Source of the DNA: Lewinellaceae bacterium
Lineage (GTDB): Bacteria > Bacteroidota > Bacteroidia > Chitinophagales > Saprospiraceae
Direction of reading: 5' to 3'
NCBI GenBank assembly: GCA_020636375.1
Contig: JACJXZ010000003.1
Location: 372,001 to 436,000 of the forward strand
DNA: 64,000 nucleotides
Shown here: positions 42,001 to 44,828 of the stretch, in pieces
Layout: each line of letters begins with the position of its first letter
How positions within the stretch are numbered: position 1 is the stretch's first letter
Translations under genes and position numbers: made by a program
Notes under the pieces: generated by a model
Databases searched by the model: none
What the model saw: only the letters and a program-made list of their open reading frames with translations
What the model was told of the DNA's origin: nothing

Positions 42001-44463
42001 GCCGTCGACGCCTTCGGCAACCAGAACGTGAACTTCTGCCAGCAGACCATAACGGTCGGCGGAGTCCACAACTATGAAATCCGCTTCCCGGCGGATGCCG
42101 AAGCGGCCTGCGGCGTGGCCGAACCGGACAGCGTCACCTACGAGGAGATCGGCTGCGACCTGCTGGCGGTGAGCCATACCGATGAAACCTTCTCCGCTTC
42201 CGGCGATGAGTGCTACAAGGTATTCCGTACCTGGAAAGTCCTGAACTGGTGCCAGTACGATGGCGTGAGCGATCCGTTCATCGTCGGCCGCGATGAAGAT
42301 TGCGACAACCAGCCCGGCGATGAAGCAGTATGGGTACTGCACCGCCCGGGCGGCAAGACTTACATCGACCGCGACAATGACGAAACCGAACCGAACAACG
42401 TACCGCTCGCCTTCCAGAACGTCTGCAACGGCATCGACGACTTCTGGCGCAAGGTGGACTACGACGGCGGCTTCTACCAGTATACGCAGGTCATCAAGGT
42501 GTACGACGATATCGATCCACAGGTGCTGTACAGCCAACCCGAACCGTTCTGCTCTATCGATAATGTAGACTGTACCGGGTTGGTAGGGCTGCCCTTCCAG
42601 ATCGACGAGAACTGCACGCCGGATGACCTGGCGATCGAGGTATTCCTGGATGCCGGCGCCGACGGCAATACGGACGCCGACCTGCAGAATCCGGCGGACG
42701 GCCTGTTCGACGACTTCACCCTGACGGGGACCTACCCGGATTATCAGCTGAACGGCCGCTTCCCGATCGGCAACCACGCGTTTGAAATCCGCGTGGAAGA
42801 CGGCTGCGGCAATCGCGCCAGCAGGCGGATACCATTCGAGGTAATTGACTGCAAGGCACCGGCGATCACCTGCCTCAATGGCCTGGCGATCGACCTGATG
42901 CCGGTAGACCTGGATGGAGACAACATCCCGGATGAAGGGCAGATGGCGATCTGGGCGAGCGATTTCATCACTTCCCCGATGGACGACTGCTCCGGCCCGG
43001 TTACCTACTCCATCAACCGCTTTGGAGAAGCGCCGCATGTGGATTCCACAAACCTCATCGTATCCTGTGCCGACACCGGCAACCTGTTTGTCCAGGTGTG
43101 GGCATACGATGCCGAGGGCAACGCCGACGTCTGCGAAACCTACCTCCTGGTTCAGGATAACTTCGACGCCTGCAATGGCATAGATTCGCTGCTATCCGTC
43201 TCCGGGATAATCGCTACCGAAGAGGACAATACGGTGGAGGATGTCGAAGTCAGCCTCAGCGGGCAGGGCAATGACGTGATGATAACCGGGGCAGATGGTT
43301 TATATGGTTTCGGAGATGTGCTGGAGGGTTACGATTACACCATCACGCCCATGCGCGACGGCGATTACCTCAACGGCGTATCCACCTTCGACCTGGTGCT
43401 GATCAGCAAGCATATCCTGGGGGTTCAGCCTCTGGACAGCCCGTACAAGATCATTGCGGCGGACATCAACCGCTCCCGCAATATTACGACACTGGATATG
43501 ATCCTGCTGCGCAAGCTCATCCTGTCGATCGATACGGAGTTCTCGAACAATACCAGCTGGCGCTTTGTGGAACGGGCCTATGTATTTCCCAACCCGGCCA
43601 ACCCGTGGCTGGAGGAATTCCCCGAGGCCATCAGCATCAACAACCTGCCGGCCGGCGGCCTGGCCAACCAGGACTTCGTGGCGGTCAAGGTCGGCGACGT
43701 ATCCATGGATGCCATCCCCAACAGCCTGCTCCGCGTTCAGAACCGGACTTCAACGGGCACCTTCACCCTCCAAACCGAGGATGCTGCCCTGAAGGCTGGC
43801 CAGGAATACACGGTGGCCTTCACCGCCGCCGGCCTGGCGGACGTCGCCGGCTACCAGGCAACGCTCGTCTTTGACAACAGCGCGCTGGAGTTGGTGGACA
43901 TCGTGCCGGGCGCCGCCCGGGAAGAGAACTTCGGGTTGCGTTATGTTGGCGAGGGCCTGGTCACCACCAGTTGGCATCGGGCGTCCGAAGCCCTGGCGGA
44001 GGCGCCAACCGCGAACAGCGAACACGCGATGACAAATACTGAAATGTTCAGCCTTGTATTCCGGGCCCGCGCCGATGCTCAGCTTAGCAACCTGCTAAGC
44101 GTCAGCTCCGGCATCACCAGGGCAGAAGCCTACACCCGCGAAGGGAGCTATATGGATGTAGCGATTGGCTTCAGGAGCTCCGCCTCCGCCAAGGCTTCGG
44201 CGGACAAGTTCGAGCTGTACCAGAACCAGCCGAACCCGTTCCGGGAAGAGGCCGTGATCGGTTTCTATCTGCCGCAACCCGCGAAGGCAGCGCTGACGAT
44301 CAGCGACGTAAGCGGAAAAGTAGTCAGGTTGATCCGCCTGGACGGCGTCAGAGGGTATAACTCGGTGACCCTGCGGCGCGACGGCCTGCCTGCCGGCGTA
44401 CTACAGTATACCGTGAAGACGGACGAATATACCGATACCAGGACGATGGTTATTACAGATTAA
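15073..44463 (+). CDS. Giant secreted HYR/DUF11 repeat protein (about 9,796 aa) with T9SS sorting domain
   Basis: ATG 15073 gives a signal peptide (MRRLLPSINRQ... to HLSAQ, residues 1-38); an in-frame ATG at 14980 would put a polar leader first. Residues 39-1486 hold three cohesin-like modules (each with YC-DVE and RFFYD-S-L), DUF11 repeats and acidic linkers such as VEDDPDDEDDGDG. Residues about 1487-8106 are HYR domains, roughly 80 by length, with recurrent DNC, FP-GTT and CSF motifs. They are grouped in super-repeats and include six 91-residue repeats (7484-8029). Then come mixed beta domains, a carboxypeptidase regulatory-like segment, a dockerin-like segment (AADINRSRNITTLDMILLRK, near 9475), another cohesin-like domain and a type A sorting domain (from about 9712: YQNQPNPF to the C-terminus). 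HYR proteins act at cell surfaces, so an adhesin or matrix role is likely but unproven. Confidence 0.93.
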   Translation: MRRLLPSINRQANNGLTCKSALVLPLLLWFGGFHLSAQPVITARFANPQFDCNSGEYCVDVEFQSDTPGEEIFGINLRFFYDESILTLIDTRDFQGGYTGSNGNNPYIPPSVQLTPGAGPTLFDFAGNATFVNGAVSKTNSGATPVTVSTAGWTKLFQACFSVDNPAALNNFCPSLVWDLEFNPSNGGFPAGDDGVVITLVDPDPNFDSKPSTENVVQYNWQYFDPNATTVPPFGELVEAICISPNCGGSPVVDLSLDISVDNATPLVGDPVIFTVVLNNANGFDQANNITVSAPLPAGFTWSSDDSGGTYTPGTGAWSIPTLAGGATATLNITATVNVSGPYLTLAEVSAVDENDVDSTPGDGVDTDGDMNVEDDPDDDDDGDGVSVIPVQQASGISLEKTGTWNDDGDGIAEVGETITYTFTVTNTGNVPLTNITVSDLTSGVTVSGGPLASLAPGASDNSTFTASYTLTQVDLTAGSFSNQASATGDDPGGNPVNDNASDDPSTPAPDDPTVIALPAAPAPVPVVTVRLANPTYDCANETYCLDVEYISDVPGQQLFGTNVRFFYDDSELEFTAFTDFQGGYGEVAPSPPNVTTFPAAQGPAGFGFTGAPEWVNGAIQLTDPNGAITLSTVTWTKVFQICFDVTDPNANLNNFCPPVVWDLEEDVVAGGFITGDDGVVITLVNPDPLEDSSPTVENVQHNNWEYDGVGGLPYGGPVEDACINIRCFDLSLDKMVDNTAPNIGGTVTFTLSLNNAGPDDAQDVLVADALPGGYTYVSDDGGGSYAGGVWDVGTLAANSSASLQITATVNAVGDYVNLAEVSGYTGTDLDSEPNNGVDTDGDMNVEDDPDDEDDGDGVVVSPIEGGLVVTKVDMIDPGANLILNVGDVINYTITVENNSFEFINNITIDDPVADPGSVSCALPEPFSLAPGESTACTATHTITQVDLNAGQVVNIATANGENPNGDPISDPSDDPDDPTDNDPDMDGEPDDPTVSSLEQGPVVTVRLVNPTYDCGSETYCLDVEYISDTPGQELFGSNVRFFYDDSELQFVGFSDFQGGYGPTMPDPAEITTFNPGLGPNGFTFTGAPEWVNGAIQLNDPNGAITLSTTEWTKIFQICFEVTDPNANLNNFCPPVVWDLEENVYDGGFIVGDDGVVITVVNPDPLEDSSPTIEQVQHHNWQYDGIAGLPYGNTIESACTVIRCIDLSLNKLVDNTTPMIGSQVVFTIRVDNAGPDEAQDVVVFDQLPSGFTYYSDNAAGDYDPNTGEWTIGTIPAGGTEIMQITATVNPAGDYINLAEVSNATGVDPDSEPNNGVDTDGDMMVIDDPGDEDDGDGAGVTPLESADLSLVKGVSASPSATAGSTATFTIVVSNDGPSDASGVAVEDVVPNGYSNIANISGGGMLSGNTISWSNLSIPVGGSLTFTFDATIEASGDYMNLAQITASDLPDVDSTPGNGVDTDGDGNEDDDPDDEDDGDGASIDLIFLICPNDILVNNEPDKCGANVNWAPPSSSDNVGTTVIQTGGPASGSFFPVGGPTTITYTAYDAAGNPVATCSFTVTVADMQLPEITCPVSFITVGTNGGDCFYTAQGLDPSTKDNCAMSSLTHDYGAAPSNTTLDGAEFPVGMHTVTWTATDVAGNSSTCTIDITVVDDDAPTVAGCASDINLSNDPGQCGAVVNYAPPTFNDNCGGMNQPGLLVEGLPGGSIFPIGTTTITYEYADAAGNTASCSFDVTIEDTQIPEINCPDNIVVGANGTLVGGSATIESFGPCGVTLSYTPPIGTDNCPGAETELTGGQGGAPNAYEYGGYYTETYTVEDAAGNQASCSFTITVEDPVQPQITCPQDITVSTDAGACDAIVTYTNPLGGDNCPGYSISLTQGLASGSAFPLGTTTVEYTITDNAGNAVSCSFDVTVVDGGAPTIDVCPADQMVTTSSDGTGDCLAEIPDLRGQLQASDNCTPAGSLVVSQSPSPGVSFSGAHGDEQVITLTVTDANGNASTCSATVTLTDDENPGIDCSQIVTDRSAAPGQCSFTMPGAGFDPIFSDNCNATIYHNYAPAPNTHTLAGATFPLGTTSVIWTVEDENGQTASCMIDITITDDEDPVAMCVPDLTVVLDGSGSFQIPVSLVDLGSWDNCGPLASKLISLDGVNFGALATVDCDDTGAPVTVTLEVEDQSGNTSTCTVSVTVLDNEVPDITCPDDIFTFTDAGLCSATVGGIAPSGQDNCSFIIDYSLSGATAGSGSDDASGTAFNTGTTVVTYTITDNSNNSASCSFLVLVDDSEAPVAAQCPASPLTVSSDANACGALVTYLDPLFDDNCDGANLNGTLVDGLPSGSTFPVGTTTVTYEYTDAAGNTAQCSFDVVVEDITEPFFVSCPTDIVVQIQNGTPVVTSGSANISSFGPCGVTLGYTAPVGTDNCPGWEVELVFGSGASPQFYSYNGTYTELYQVEDASGNTAQCSFTIMVEDLTAPVLTCPDDYTVTTDPGACEAVVDYSLPFADDNCPGYTLTQLSGPASGASFPLGTTTVSFQVTDNMGNSTTCSFDITVADGEAPEILACAPDQDVLTSSEGTGDCQAEVPDLTGQVGATDNCTASGSLTITQSPAPGTLFGGSHGDEQIVTITVTDATGNTSVCSATLTLVDDESPMLDCTAIPTSLGTDASYCAHFVSGTGLDPSWADNCGATLSHNFAPAPSSTTLNGAHLPTGQTTVVWTVTDENGNSDQCVVTYTVTDDDAPQAICQPNLVITLAGNGEYVLPVTAVNNGSTDNCGIVSTTINGGSSITFTCADVGGPIPVTLTVTDAEGNASACSATVTVLDVQVPQFTCPTDVEVSADAGQCSAVVDGIAPQFANDNCPADVAYTLSGATSGSGNNDASGTTFNAGTTTVTYTYTDESGNSATCSFEVTVEDDEAPALDCSNIDPVRPAAADECSFTMGGTGFDPTWADNCPGGTLYNDYNYSSSLAGETFPVGVTQVTWTAVDASGNESSCTIDITIEDTQEPAVDCSGIPTSVTADAGQCSYSILGSGYDPAFSDNCDASIAHDYAFAPNPWTLSGATLPAGTTTITWTVTDDSGNASACSATIIVTDGSAPSFVNCPADIVVGVDVDQCEANVNFPTPVAEDACGVTVTQTGGLPSGSMFPVGTTAIEFTATDAAGNSTTCTFNVVVEETQLPTAVCQDITVYLDVNGDATIVAADVDGGSFDNCTAAANLQLAIDNGNFDCADIGDNIVTLTVTDEAGNASVCSATVTVADDIAPSFTCPDPVSVVGCDALIPDLISQLTATDNCAGNLTITQNPVAGTDFGNAVGQTVDVTITVTDAAGNTASCIVPVSITSDGSLQFDNCPADFTVNNDPDKCGANVWWAIPTASDECVDLTVTQIGGPAPGSFIAVGSPQLITYEASDPGGNSVTCSFTVTVADMQLPDIACPANFITFGTNGGNCSYTVQGGQLDPASSDNCSLSSLEHDYAGAPSSTTLDGAEFPVGMHTVTWTAVDAAGNASACSATITVEDDDAPVVSNCPADITMPNETGQCGAVATYAAPTFNDNCGGMGQPGTLVEGLPSGAFFPVGSTIVTYEYTDAVGNTASCSFEVTIEDTQIPEITCPNNIVVGADGTITNGAATVVSFGPCGVTLSYTAPVGTDNCPGAETELAGGQGSAPNFYEYGGFYTETYTVEDAAGNQATCSFTITVEDPVPPQITCPQDITVSTGAGTCDAEVVYTYPLGFDNCPGYNISLTQGIASGAAFPLGTTTVEYTITDDMGNTTSCSFDVTVVDGGAPSIDVCPADQSVATSSDGSGDCLAEVPDLTGQLQASDNCTPAGSLVVSQSPSPGVSFGGAHGDEQAVTLTVTDANGNSTSCEVVITLEDDESPSIDCSNIVLSHSADAGDCSYQASGNSLHPDWDDNCSATLSHDYAPTPASHTLDGAILPVGTTDITWTITDANDNSASCTVTYTVTDDEAPTALCVPSLTVALDGSGQYQVAASAIDLGSWDNCGALGSALVSLDGVNFASEAGLDCNDTGAAVAVTLQVTDQSGNTSTCSTNVMVLDNEVPQVSCPGNVSASTDAGQCSALVVGIAPTFANDNCDYSITYTLSGATAGSGSDDASGETFNVGVTTVTYTITDGSGNSASCSFLVLVDDNEAPAAAQCPPSPLTFDSEVNICGKVVTYQTPLFSDNCAGGSLPGTLVSGLPSGAQFPVGTTTVVYEYTDAAGNTAQCSFDIVIEDNFAPSLNCPADIVVQIQNGVPVVTSGSALVSGFGPCGVTLSYTAPVGSDNCPGWEVELLSGNGASPQFYSYNGTYTEVYQVEDASGNTAQCSFTIMVEDLTAPVLTCPDDITVTTDPGLCEAEVGYSLPFAADNCPGYTLAQLSGPASGASFPLGTTTVSFQVTDNMGNSTTCSFDITVADGEAPEILVCAPGQDVLTSSDGTGDCQAEVPDLTGQVGATDNCTASGSLTITQTPAAGTLFGGAHGDEQIVTITVTDAEGNSTTCEVVLTLVDDESPMLDCTAIPTSLGTDASYCAHFVSGTGLDPSWADNCGATLSHNFAPAPSSTTLNGAHLPTGQTTVVWTVTDENGNSDQCVVTYTVTDDDAPQAICQPNLVITLAGNGEYVLPVTAVNNGSTDNCGIVSTTINGGSSITFTCADVGGPIPVTLTVTDAEGNASACSATVTVLDVQVPQLTCPTDVEVSAGAGQCSAIVDGIAPQFANDNCPADVAYTLSGATSGSGNNDASGTTFNAGTTTVTYTYTDESGNSATCSFEVIVEDDEAPALDCSGINPVRPAAADECSFTMGGTGFDPTWADNCPGGTLYNDYNYSSSLAGETFPAGVTQVTWTAVDASGNESSCTIDITIEDAQAPAVDCSGIPTTAVADAGQCSYSILGSGYDPAFSDNCDASITHDYAFAPNPWTLSGATLPVGSTTITWTVTDDSGNASACSATIIVTDGDAPSFVNCPADIVVGVDVDQCEANVNFPTPVAEDACGVTVTQTGGLPSGSMFPVGTTAIEFMATDAAGNSTTCTFNVVVEETQLPTAVCQDITVFLDANGDATIVAADVDGGSFDNCTAAGSLQLAIDNGNFDCADIGDNIVTLTVTDEAGNASVCSATVTVADDIAPSFTCPAPVTVSGCDALVPDLVSQLTATDNCAGSLTITQNPVAGTDFGNMSGQTLDVTITVTDAAGNSTSCVVPVTIDDNAPPAFSNCPADIVVSVDAGQCEANVNFPTPVAIDGCGAVTVTQTSGLPSGAMFPVGTTTIGFTATDAAGNSVFCTFDVEVQETELPTAVCQDITVSLDASGSVTVLPADVDGGSYDNCQVASLAFELGPIIVGQMSFGCNALGDNNIVLRVVDAAGNRDNCVATVTVIDDISPSFTCPDPVTVPGCNAVIPDLTTLVNATDNCPSGLTVTQSVPAGLNFGSMNGQSVNITLTVTDASGNATSCVVPVTVDDDVPPAFTNCPADITINNDPDKCGANVWWAAPTAMDNCTGLTVGQASGPAPGSFIAVGSPQTVTYEATDGDGNSVTCSFMVTVEDMQLPDLSCPVSFITFDTNNGNCSYTVQSGMLDPDASDNCAVTGLTHNYAAAPSAATLDGASFPEGMTTVVWTAVDAAGNSISCTMDIMVEDDDAPVVADCPADINTGNDAGECGAIVNYDAPVFNDNCGGTNLSGTLVGGLPSGALFPVGTTTVTYEYTDAAGNTANCSFDVTITDTQIPDISCPDNIVVGANGSLLSGTATIASFGPCGVTLSYIAPAGSDNCSGAATSLTSGLGTGPNYYAYGGFYTETYTVTDASGQMATCSFTVTVEDPVPPQITCPQDITVATNPGTCDAIVTYSNPLGGDNCPGYSISLTQGLPSGSPFPLGTTTVEFTITDGMGNAVSCTFDVTVEDSGAPTIDVCPADQTVATSSDGNGDCLAEVPDLTGQLQASDNCTAAGSLLISQSPAAGTLFGGTHGDEQVVTLTVTDANGNASTCSATVTVTDDENPTIDCSSIALNHGTDDDECSYYVNGFSLDPSWSDNCDAVLSHDYAAAPSSHTLNGAILPLGTTDITWTVTDANGNASTCSATVTVTDDEDPTALCVPSLTVALDGSGQHQIAAGAINLGSWDNCGPLASALISLDGVNFGGEVTVDCNDTGTPVAVTLQVADQAGNVSTCSVNVTVLDNELPQVSCPGNLYVSTDPGACVAVVNGIAPAFEHDNCDYTVTYALTGATTGTGTDDASGTAFNAGNTIVTYTIEDESGNTATCSFMVIVEDGEAPVAAQCPPSPLVYDTDPTSCGKVVNYQIPMFTDNCGSGNLLPGTLTEGLPSGAQFPVGTTTVVYEYTDAAGNTAQCSFDIEVVDNIDPSFVSCPGDIVVQIQNGVPVVTSGAAFFSGAGACGVTLTYTAPVATDNCPDWAVELLSGNGANPQFYSYGGTYTEVYQVEDASGNTAQCSFTITVEDATAPAITCPDDITVTTSPGQCEAEVAYSLPFADDNCPGYTVTQIFGPASGAAFPLGTTTVSFQVTDNMGNSTTCSFDVTVVDGEAPEIIACASDQDILTSFDGSGDCLAEVPDLTGQILASDNCTATAGLSVTQSPAPGTTFGGAHGDELVVTITVTDAAGDTSACSATVTLIDDEAPVLDCSAVTTALGTDANMCATLVSGTSLDPSWTDNCSAGLSHDYAPAPSAHTLNGAVLPVGTTTVVWTVTDENGNADQCTVTYTVADDDAPQANCQPNLTVTLNGNGEYTLPVTLVNNGSSDNCGIAGTEINGGSSVLFTCADAGNTVNVTLTVTDAAGNASTCSATVTVLDTDVPQISCPVDVSITAEAGECSAVVNDIEPKFIDDNCPATITYVLMGATTGSVVDDASGTAFNVGTTTVMYTITDESGNSAACGFEVTVTDDEAPVLDCSNIDPVRSANADECSFTMGSTGFDPAGFSDNCPGATLSNDYNYSSSLAGETFPAGTTTVTWTVTDAAGNTTSCTIDIEITDDQDPVVDCTSIDGNLSVDAGQCSKVVTDDSLDPLASDNCPVVSLTHDYLAAPHLFTLEGAEFPAGQTVVTWTATDAAGNTATCVITVDVAADQDPVFLSCPTDITVNNATDLCGATANWAPPVVLGNCGAITPVQTAGPPSGSLFPAGTTTIEYTATDAFGNTAICSFTVTVEDSQAPDIDCPVSFITLGASNGNCDNSIPDDMLDALASDNCGVVSLTHDFAGAPDNTTLAGADFPLGVTVVTWTAVDAAGNSVSCSLEVTVVDDIVPMTVNCPADISVSNDPGECSAIVSYDAPAFSTGCNGVPVSGVLVAGLPSGSAFPVGTTIVRYEYTDGNGTAVCSFTVTVEDAEDPAIDCPVDIVVGADGSITSGNATIISTGPCGVTLRYTAPVGTDNCPNPVTTLSGGLGANPNYYQHGGSYTETYTVTDASGNTATCSLTITVEDPIVPTITCPQEDITVFTQPGLCSAVVTYASPLGSDNCPGYSISLTQGLNSGAAFPLGTTTVEFTITDNAGNSNTCSFDVNVIDNEDPVIVSCAPGQDVPTSSDGTGDCSGAIPDLTGQVNAADNCTIASITQSPAAGTSFGSAHGDQQVVTITVTDQDGNSVTCTATVTLVDDENPIITNCADDQNVLVSSNGTGDCEALIPDLTDEVAASDNCSEFANLTITQSPLAGTAFSGAHGDQQVVTITATDEVGNSTACDVTLTLVDDEGPTILACAADQDVLSSTGNPGDCEGLVPDLTDEVTADDNCSASANLTITQSPAAGTAFGNAHGDQQVVVITVTDEVGNSATCEVTLTLSDDEDPAILACVPDQIVSATANGAGDCEGLVPDLTGQIVANDNCTAAANLTVTQSPAAGTPFGNVDGDQQVVTFTVTDEAGNSVSCQATITLYGDEEPTILECAADQDIYTNSNDCEGLVPELTGQIVAIDNCTPVNELIIVQNPAAGTVISGSAGTQQVITFTVIDGAGNSVSCEATLTLVDDDAPVIASCAPDQDVLTSSDGTGDCAAEIPDLTAQISATDNCTDAASLTITQSPAAGTPFGSAHGDQQTVTFTVTDGSGNSTTCSTVLTLVDDEAPVLGCPDDITTALFNCVPGIPPTWTVTATDNCSADVTPVQIAGPTPGTALTLGVYTVTYAATDDVGNVSNCSFTINVTQGPSSEPIIVYPSQDIHVELDVCDGGSEEVCFEVTATDACDGDLVPVVTVNGQVLTPVNGNRYCYTATVAGTFTVLITAEDGSGNIREEDFRIIVTESLVPQPTNLLCNYNVNATLDENCQRFITPDMVLEGSFGCLTEDDFVVTIVNDDDPTNGNILDGCGAFIYEVTLAPGVGPVSGFEPCWGYITGEDKAAPSMDCPDDTDQGSVIFECFTQDGTLEAGDLQMVPLNFSCFIDGSTGGSSIDPGIHYYDLIPFQVDRTDYYTILVTDDFSSAFDETAIAIFQGGFNPSNPCENIIAFVDEPIDGLNPPLANDEPYLRISLPLIAGETYYLWVTSDEDGATGDYTVDICPDENGQVGLFGSTTVLDPQTWEPVIVNNDQLWPARDVSLTLDLYCGDFDLIFNNPASLAITGAPTVSDNCDQDVEVTFVDTYANAGDCAPIIITRTFTAVDDKGNTRTCTQLITLNRPDEFDVEFPPRTAPIECDEQYATLPNGNPAPSVTGYPFIVTVNGIVNLTQEYCNLGASFVDRTPVNVCSGSFKFVRDWTVIDWCNGDNIAEDEQVIKVGDFTPPAVTCPSEDYDWDGQPDGLVFSTSPFNCTASFAAPLPEVSDNCSDWEVYTEILAEVEVEVFNQYGQVTGTALDTVVVRTIAWDATSRIVSGIEAGSYYFRYVVEDACGNTVTSYCPFEVRDEIEPTAVCNEDLTISIGGNGLARLYAADIDEGSNDNCGIDRIEARRSGVVLDQFGQVVPFECGDEASPWSSYIDFYCCDAGDTITIELRVTDLAGNVNICWLEVVPEEKVKPYCYAPANVEVECGELPSAFEATDTLQLQQLFGAATANDNCGNPAVQELPPVVNLDCGVGTIIRRFKAVDAFGNQNVNFCQQTITVGGVHNYEIRFPADAEAACGVAEPDSVTYEEIGCDLLAVSHTDETFSASGDECYKVFRTWKVLNWCQYDGVSDPFIVGRDEDCDNQPGDEAVWVLHRPGGKTYIDRDNDETEPNNVPLAFQNVCNGIDDFWRKVDYDGGFYQYTQVIKVYDDIDPQVLYSQPEPFCSIDNVDCTGLVGLPFQIDENCTPDDLAIEVFLDAGADGNTDADLQNPADGLFDDFTLTGTYPDYQLNGRFPIGNHAFEIRVEDGCGNRASRRIPFEVIDCKAPAITCLNGLAIDLMPVDLDGDNIPDEGQMAIWASDFITSPMDDCSGPVTYSINRFGEAPHVDSTNLIVSCADTGNLFVQVWAYDAEGNADVCETYLLVQDNFDACNGIDSLLSVSGIIATEEDNTVEDVEVSLSGQGNDVMITGADGLYGFGDVLEGYDYTITPMRDGDYLNGVSTFDLVLISKHILGVQPLDSPYKIIAADINRSRNITTLDMILLRKLILSIDTEFSNNTSWRFVERAYVFPNPANPWLEEFPEAISINNLPAGGLANQDFVAVKVGDVSMDAIPNSLLRVQNRTSTGTFTLQTEDAALKAGQEYTVAFTAAGLADVAGYQATLVFDNSALELVDIVPGAAREENFGLRYVGEGLVTTSWHRASEALAEAPTANSEHAMTNTEMFSLVFRARADAQLSNLLSVSSGITRAEAYTREGSYMDVAIGFRSSASAKASADKFELYQNQPNPFREEAVIGFYLPQPAKAALTISDVSGKVVRLIRLDGVRGYNSVTLRRDGLPAGVLQYTVKTDEYTDTRTMVITD
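16141..19515 (+). repeat. Four acidic Asp/Gly linkers of thrombospondin type-3-like character
   Basis: Near-identical segments of about 30 codons follow four DUF11 units, at about 16141-16240, 17569-17655, 19000-19090 and 19423-19515. Each contains a (V/N)DTDGD core and a run of Asp such as EDDPDDEDDGDG. The spacing of Asp residues resembles calcium-binding type 3 repeats. Confidence 0.6.
19531..37521 (+). repeat. Higher-order HYR super-repeats within the giant gene
   Basis: The order of HYR subtypes repeats as long blocks. A marker HYR (CP-DI-VNN-PDKCGAN) recurs with its Asp-Lys-Cys codons at 19567, 25117 and 31429, and in diverged form at 36256. Block lengths are therefore 5,550, 6,312 and 4,827 bp, all multiples of three. 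The fourth block is partial. Within each block the same sequence of domain types follows (for example a CQPNL domain at about 23278, 28834 and 35152). Confidence 0.8.
22981..30400 (+). repeat. Two nearly identical segments of about 1.8 kb, 5,556 bp apart
   Basis: The stretch from about 23001 to 24840 is repeated at about 28557 to 30396 with only scattered base differences, at a constant offset of 5,556 bp (1,852 codons). Other parts of the same super-repeats differ much more. This points to recent duplication or gene conversion confined to this part. Confidence 0.8.
37522..39159 (+). repeat. Six tandem 91-residue repeats in the giant gene
   Basis: Six in-frame units of about 273 bp follow each other. 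Each reads approximately C-A-DQDV, then GDCE-L-PDLT, a DNC, TITQSPAAGT and HGDQQVVT, and ends in LVDDE-P. A single form of this unit also occurs inside each upstream super-repeat (for example at about 20830 and 26390), so it was amplified here. Confidence 0.8.
44185..44204. repeat. Small palindromic repeat inside the coding sequence
   Basis: TCCGCC and GGCGGA form a 6-bp stem around AAGGCTTC. The segment encodes the low-complexity linker SSASAKASADK between the last cohesin-like domain and the sorting domain. Confidence 0.45.
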
Positions 44464-44490
44464 CGGCCTTTCAACCAGCTAGTAGTGAAG

Positions 44491-44514
44491 GGGCGCCGAT
44501 GAAAGTCGGCGCCC
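44491..44514 (+). terminator. Hairpin just after the giant gene
   Basis: GGGCGCCGA and TCGGCGCCC form a perfect 9-bp stem with a 6-base loop, 28 bp after the stop codon. There is no U-run, but position and stability suit a transcription end or 3' stabilising hairpin. Confidence 0.6.
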
Positions 44515-44547
44515 GCTTCGGCCGGCAGGAAAAAGGCCTGAGAAAAT

Positions 44548-44615
44548 CCCAATTTCAATGAGTGTAAAACCCAATCCCAATTAGTGTATTCAGAACCCAA
44601 TCTCAATTGGTGTTT
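44548..44615 (+). repeat. Three imperfect 19-bp direct repeats
   Basis: CCCAATTTCAATGAGTGTA (44548), CCCAATCCCAATTAGTGTA (44570) and CCCAATCTCAATTGGTGTT (44596) follow each other with starts 22 and 26 bp apart. Function unknown; they could be binding sites. Confidence 0.55.
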
Positions 44616-44618
44616 TTT

Positions 44619-44650
44619 AGCTCAATCCTACAGACTAGTTAACAATCCCA
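44619..44650 (+). repeat. 33-bp repeat, copy 1 (before a terminator hairpin)
   Basis: AGCTCAAtCCTACAgACTAG followed by TtAACAATCCCA recurs with few changes at 47131-47163. Both copies are followed directly by a GC-rich terminator hairpin. The two copies flank the ATPase/nuclease patch. Confidence 0.55.
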
Positions 44651-44684
44651 CCCGGTGGCCTATTTGGCCGCCGGGTATTTTTTT
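44651..44684 (+). terminator. Rho-independent terminator
   Basis: CCCGGTGGCC pairs with GGCCGCCGGG (one G-U pair) around TATTT and is followed by TATTTTTTTT. This is the most convincing terminator downstream of the giant gene. Confidence 0.75.
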
Positions 44685-44788
44685 GTGCACGCCCTTATTA
44701 ATTTGATATGGGCCTTTTTACACAACCCCTCATTATCCCGCATCGAGACCCTCTCCGTCCGCACCTGAGTGCGCTGACTGTTATTTTG

Positions 44789-44796
44789 TATCTTTG
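44789..44796 (+). promoter_or_regulatory. Bacteroidota-type -7 box TATCTTTG
   Basis: TATCTTTG matches the TAnnTTTG consensus and lies 33 bp upstream of the ATPase/nuclease gene's ATG. No good -33 TTTG is evident. Confidence 0.5.
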
Positions 44797-44828
44797 TAGG
44801 GACTCCTTTGCGAACAAGAAAGAATGAA

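Noticed and set aside
37741..43038. A 1,765-codon open frame on the minus strand inside the giant gene (with others at 18121-19956, 22609-24981 and 28909-30537)
   Set aside because: These frames are mostly antisense to the repeats. The longest is exactly codon-aligned with the sense frame, so it only shows that the sense code avoids TTA, CTA and TCA. Its product is a low-information echo of the repeats with no domain or signal.
43420..43560. A genuine cellulosome dockerin
   Set aside because: No glycoside hydrolase or scaffoldin is present. The segment is typical of Saprospiria T9SS proteins, so only a dockerin-like fold is claimed.
44548..44615. CRISPR-like array
   Set aside because: Only three imperfect repeats with 3-7-base spacers and no cas gene.
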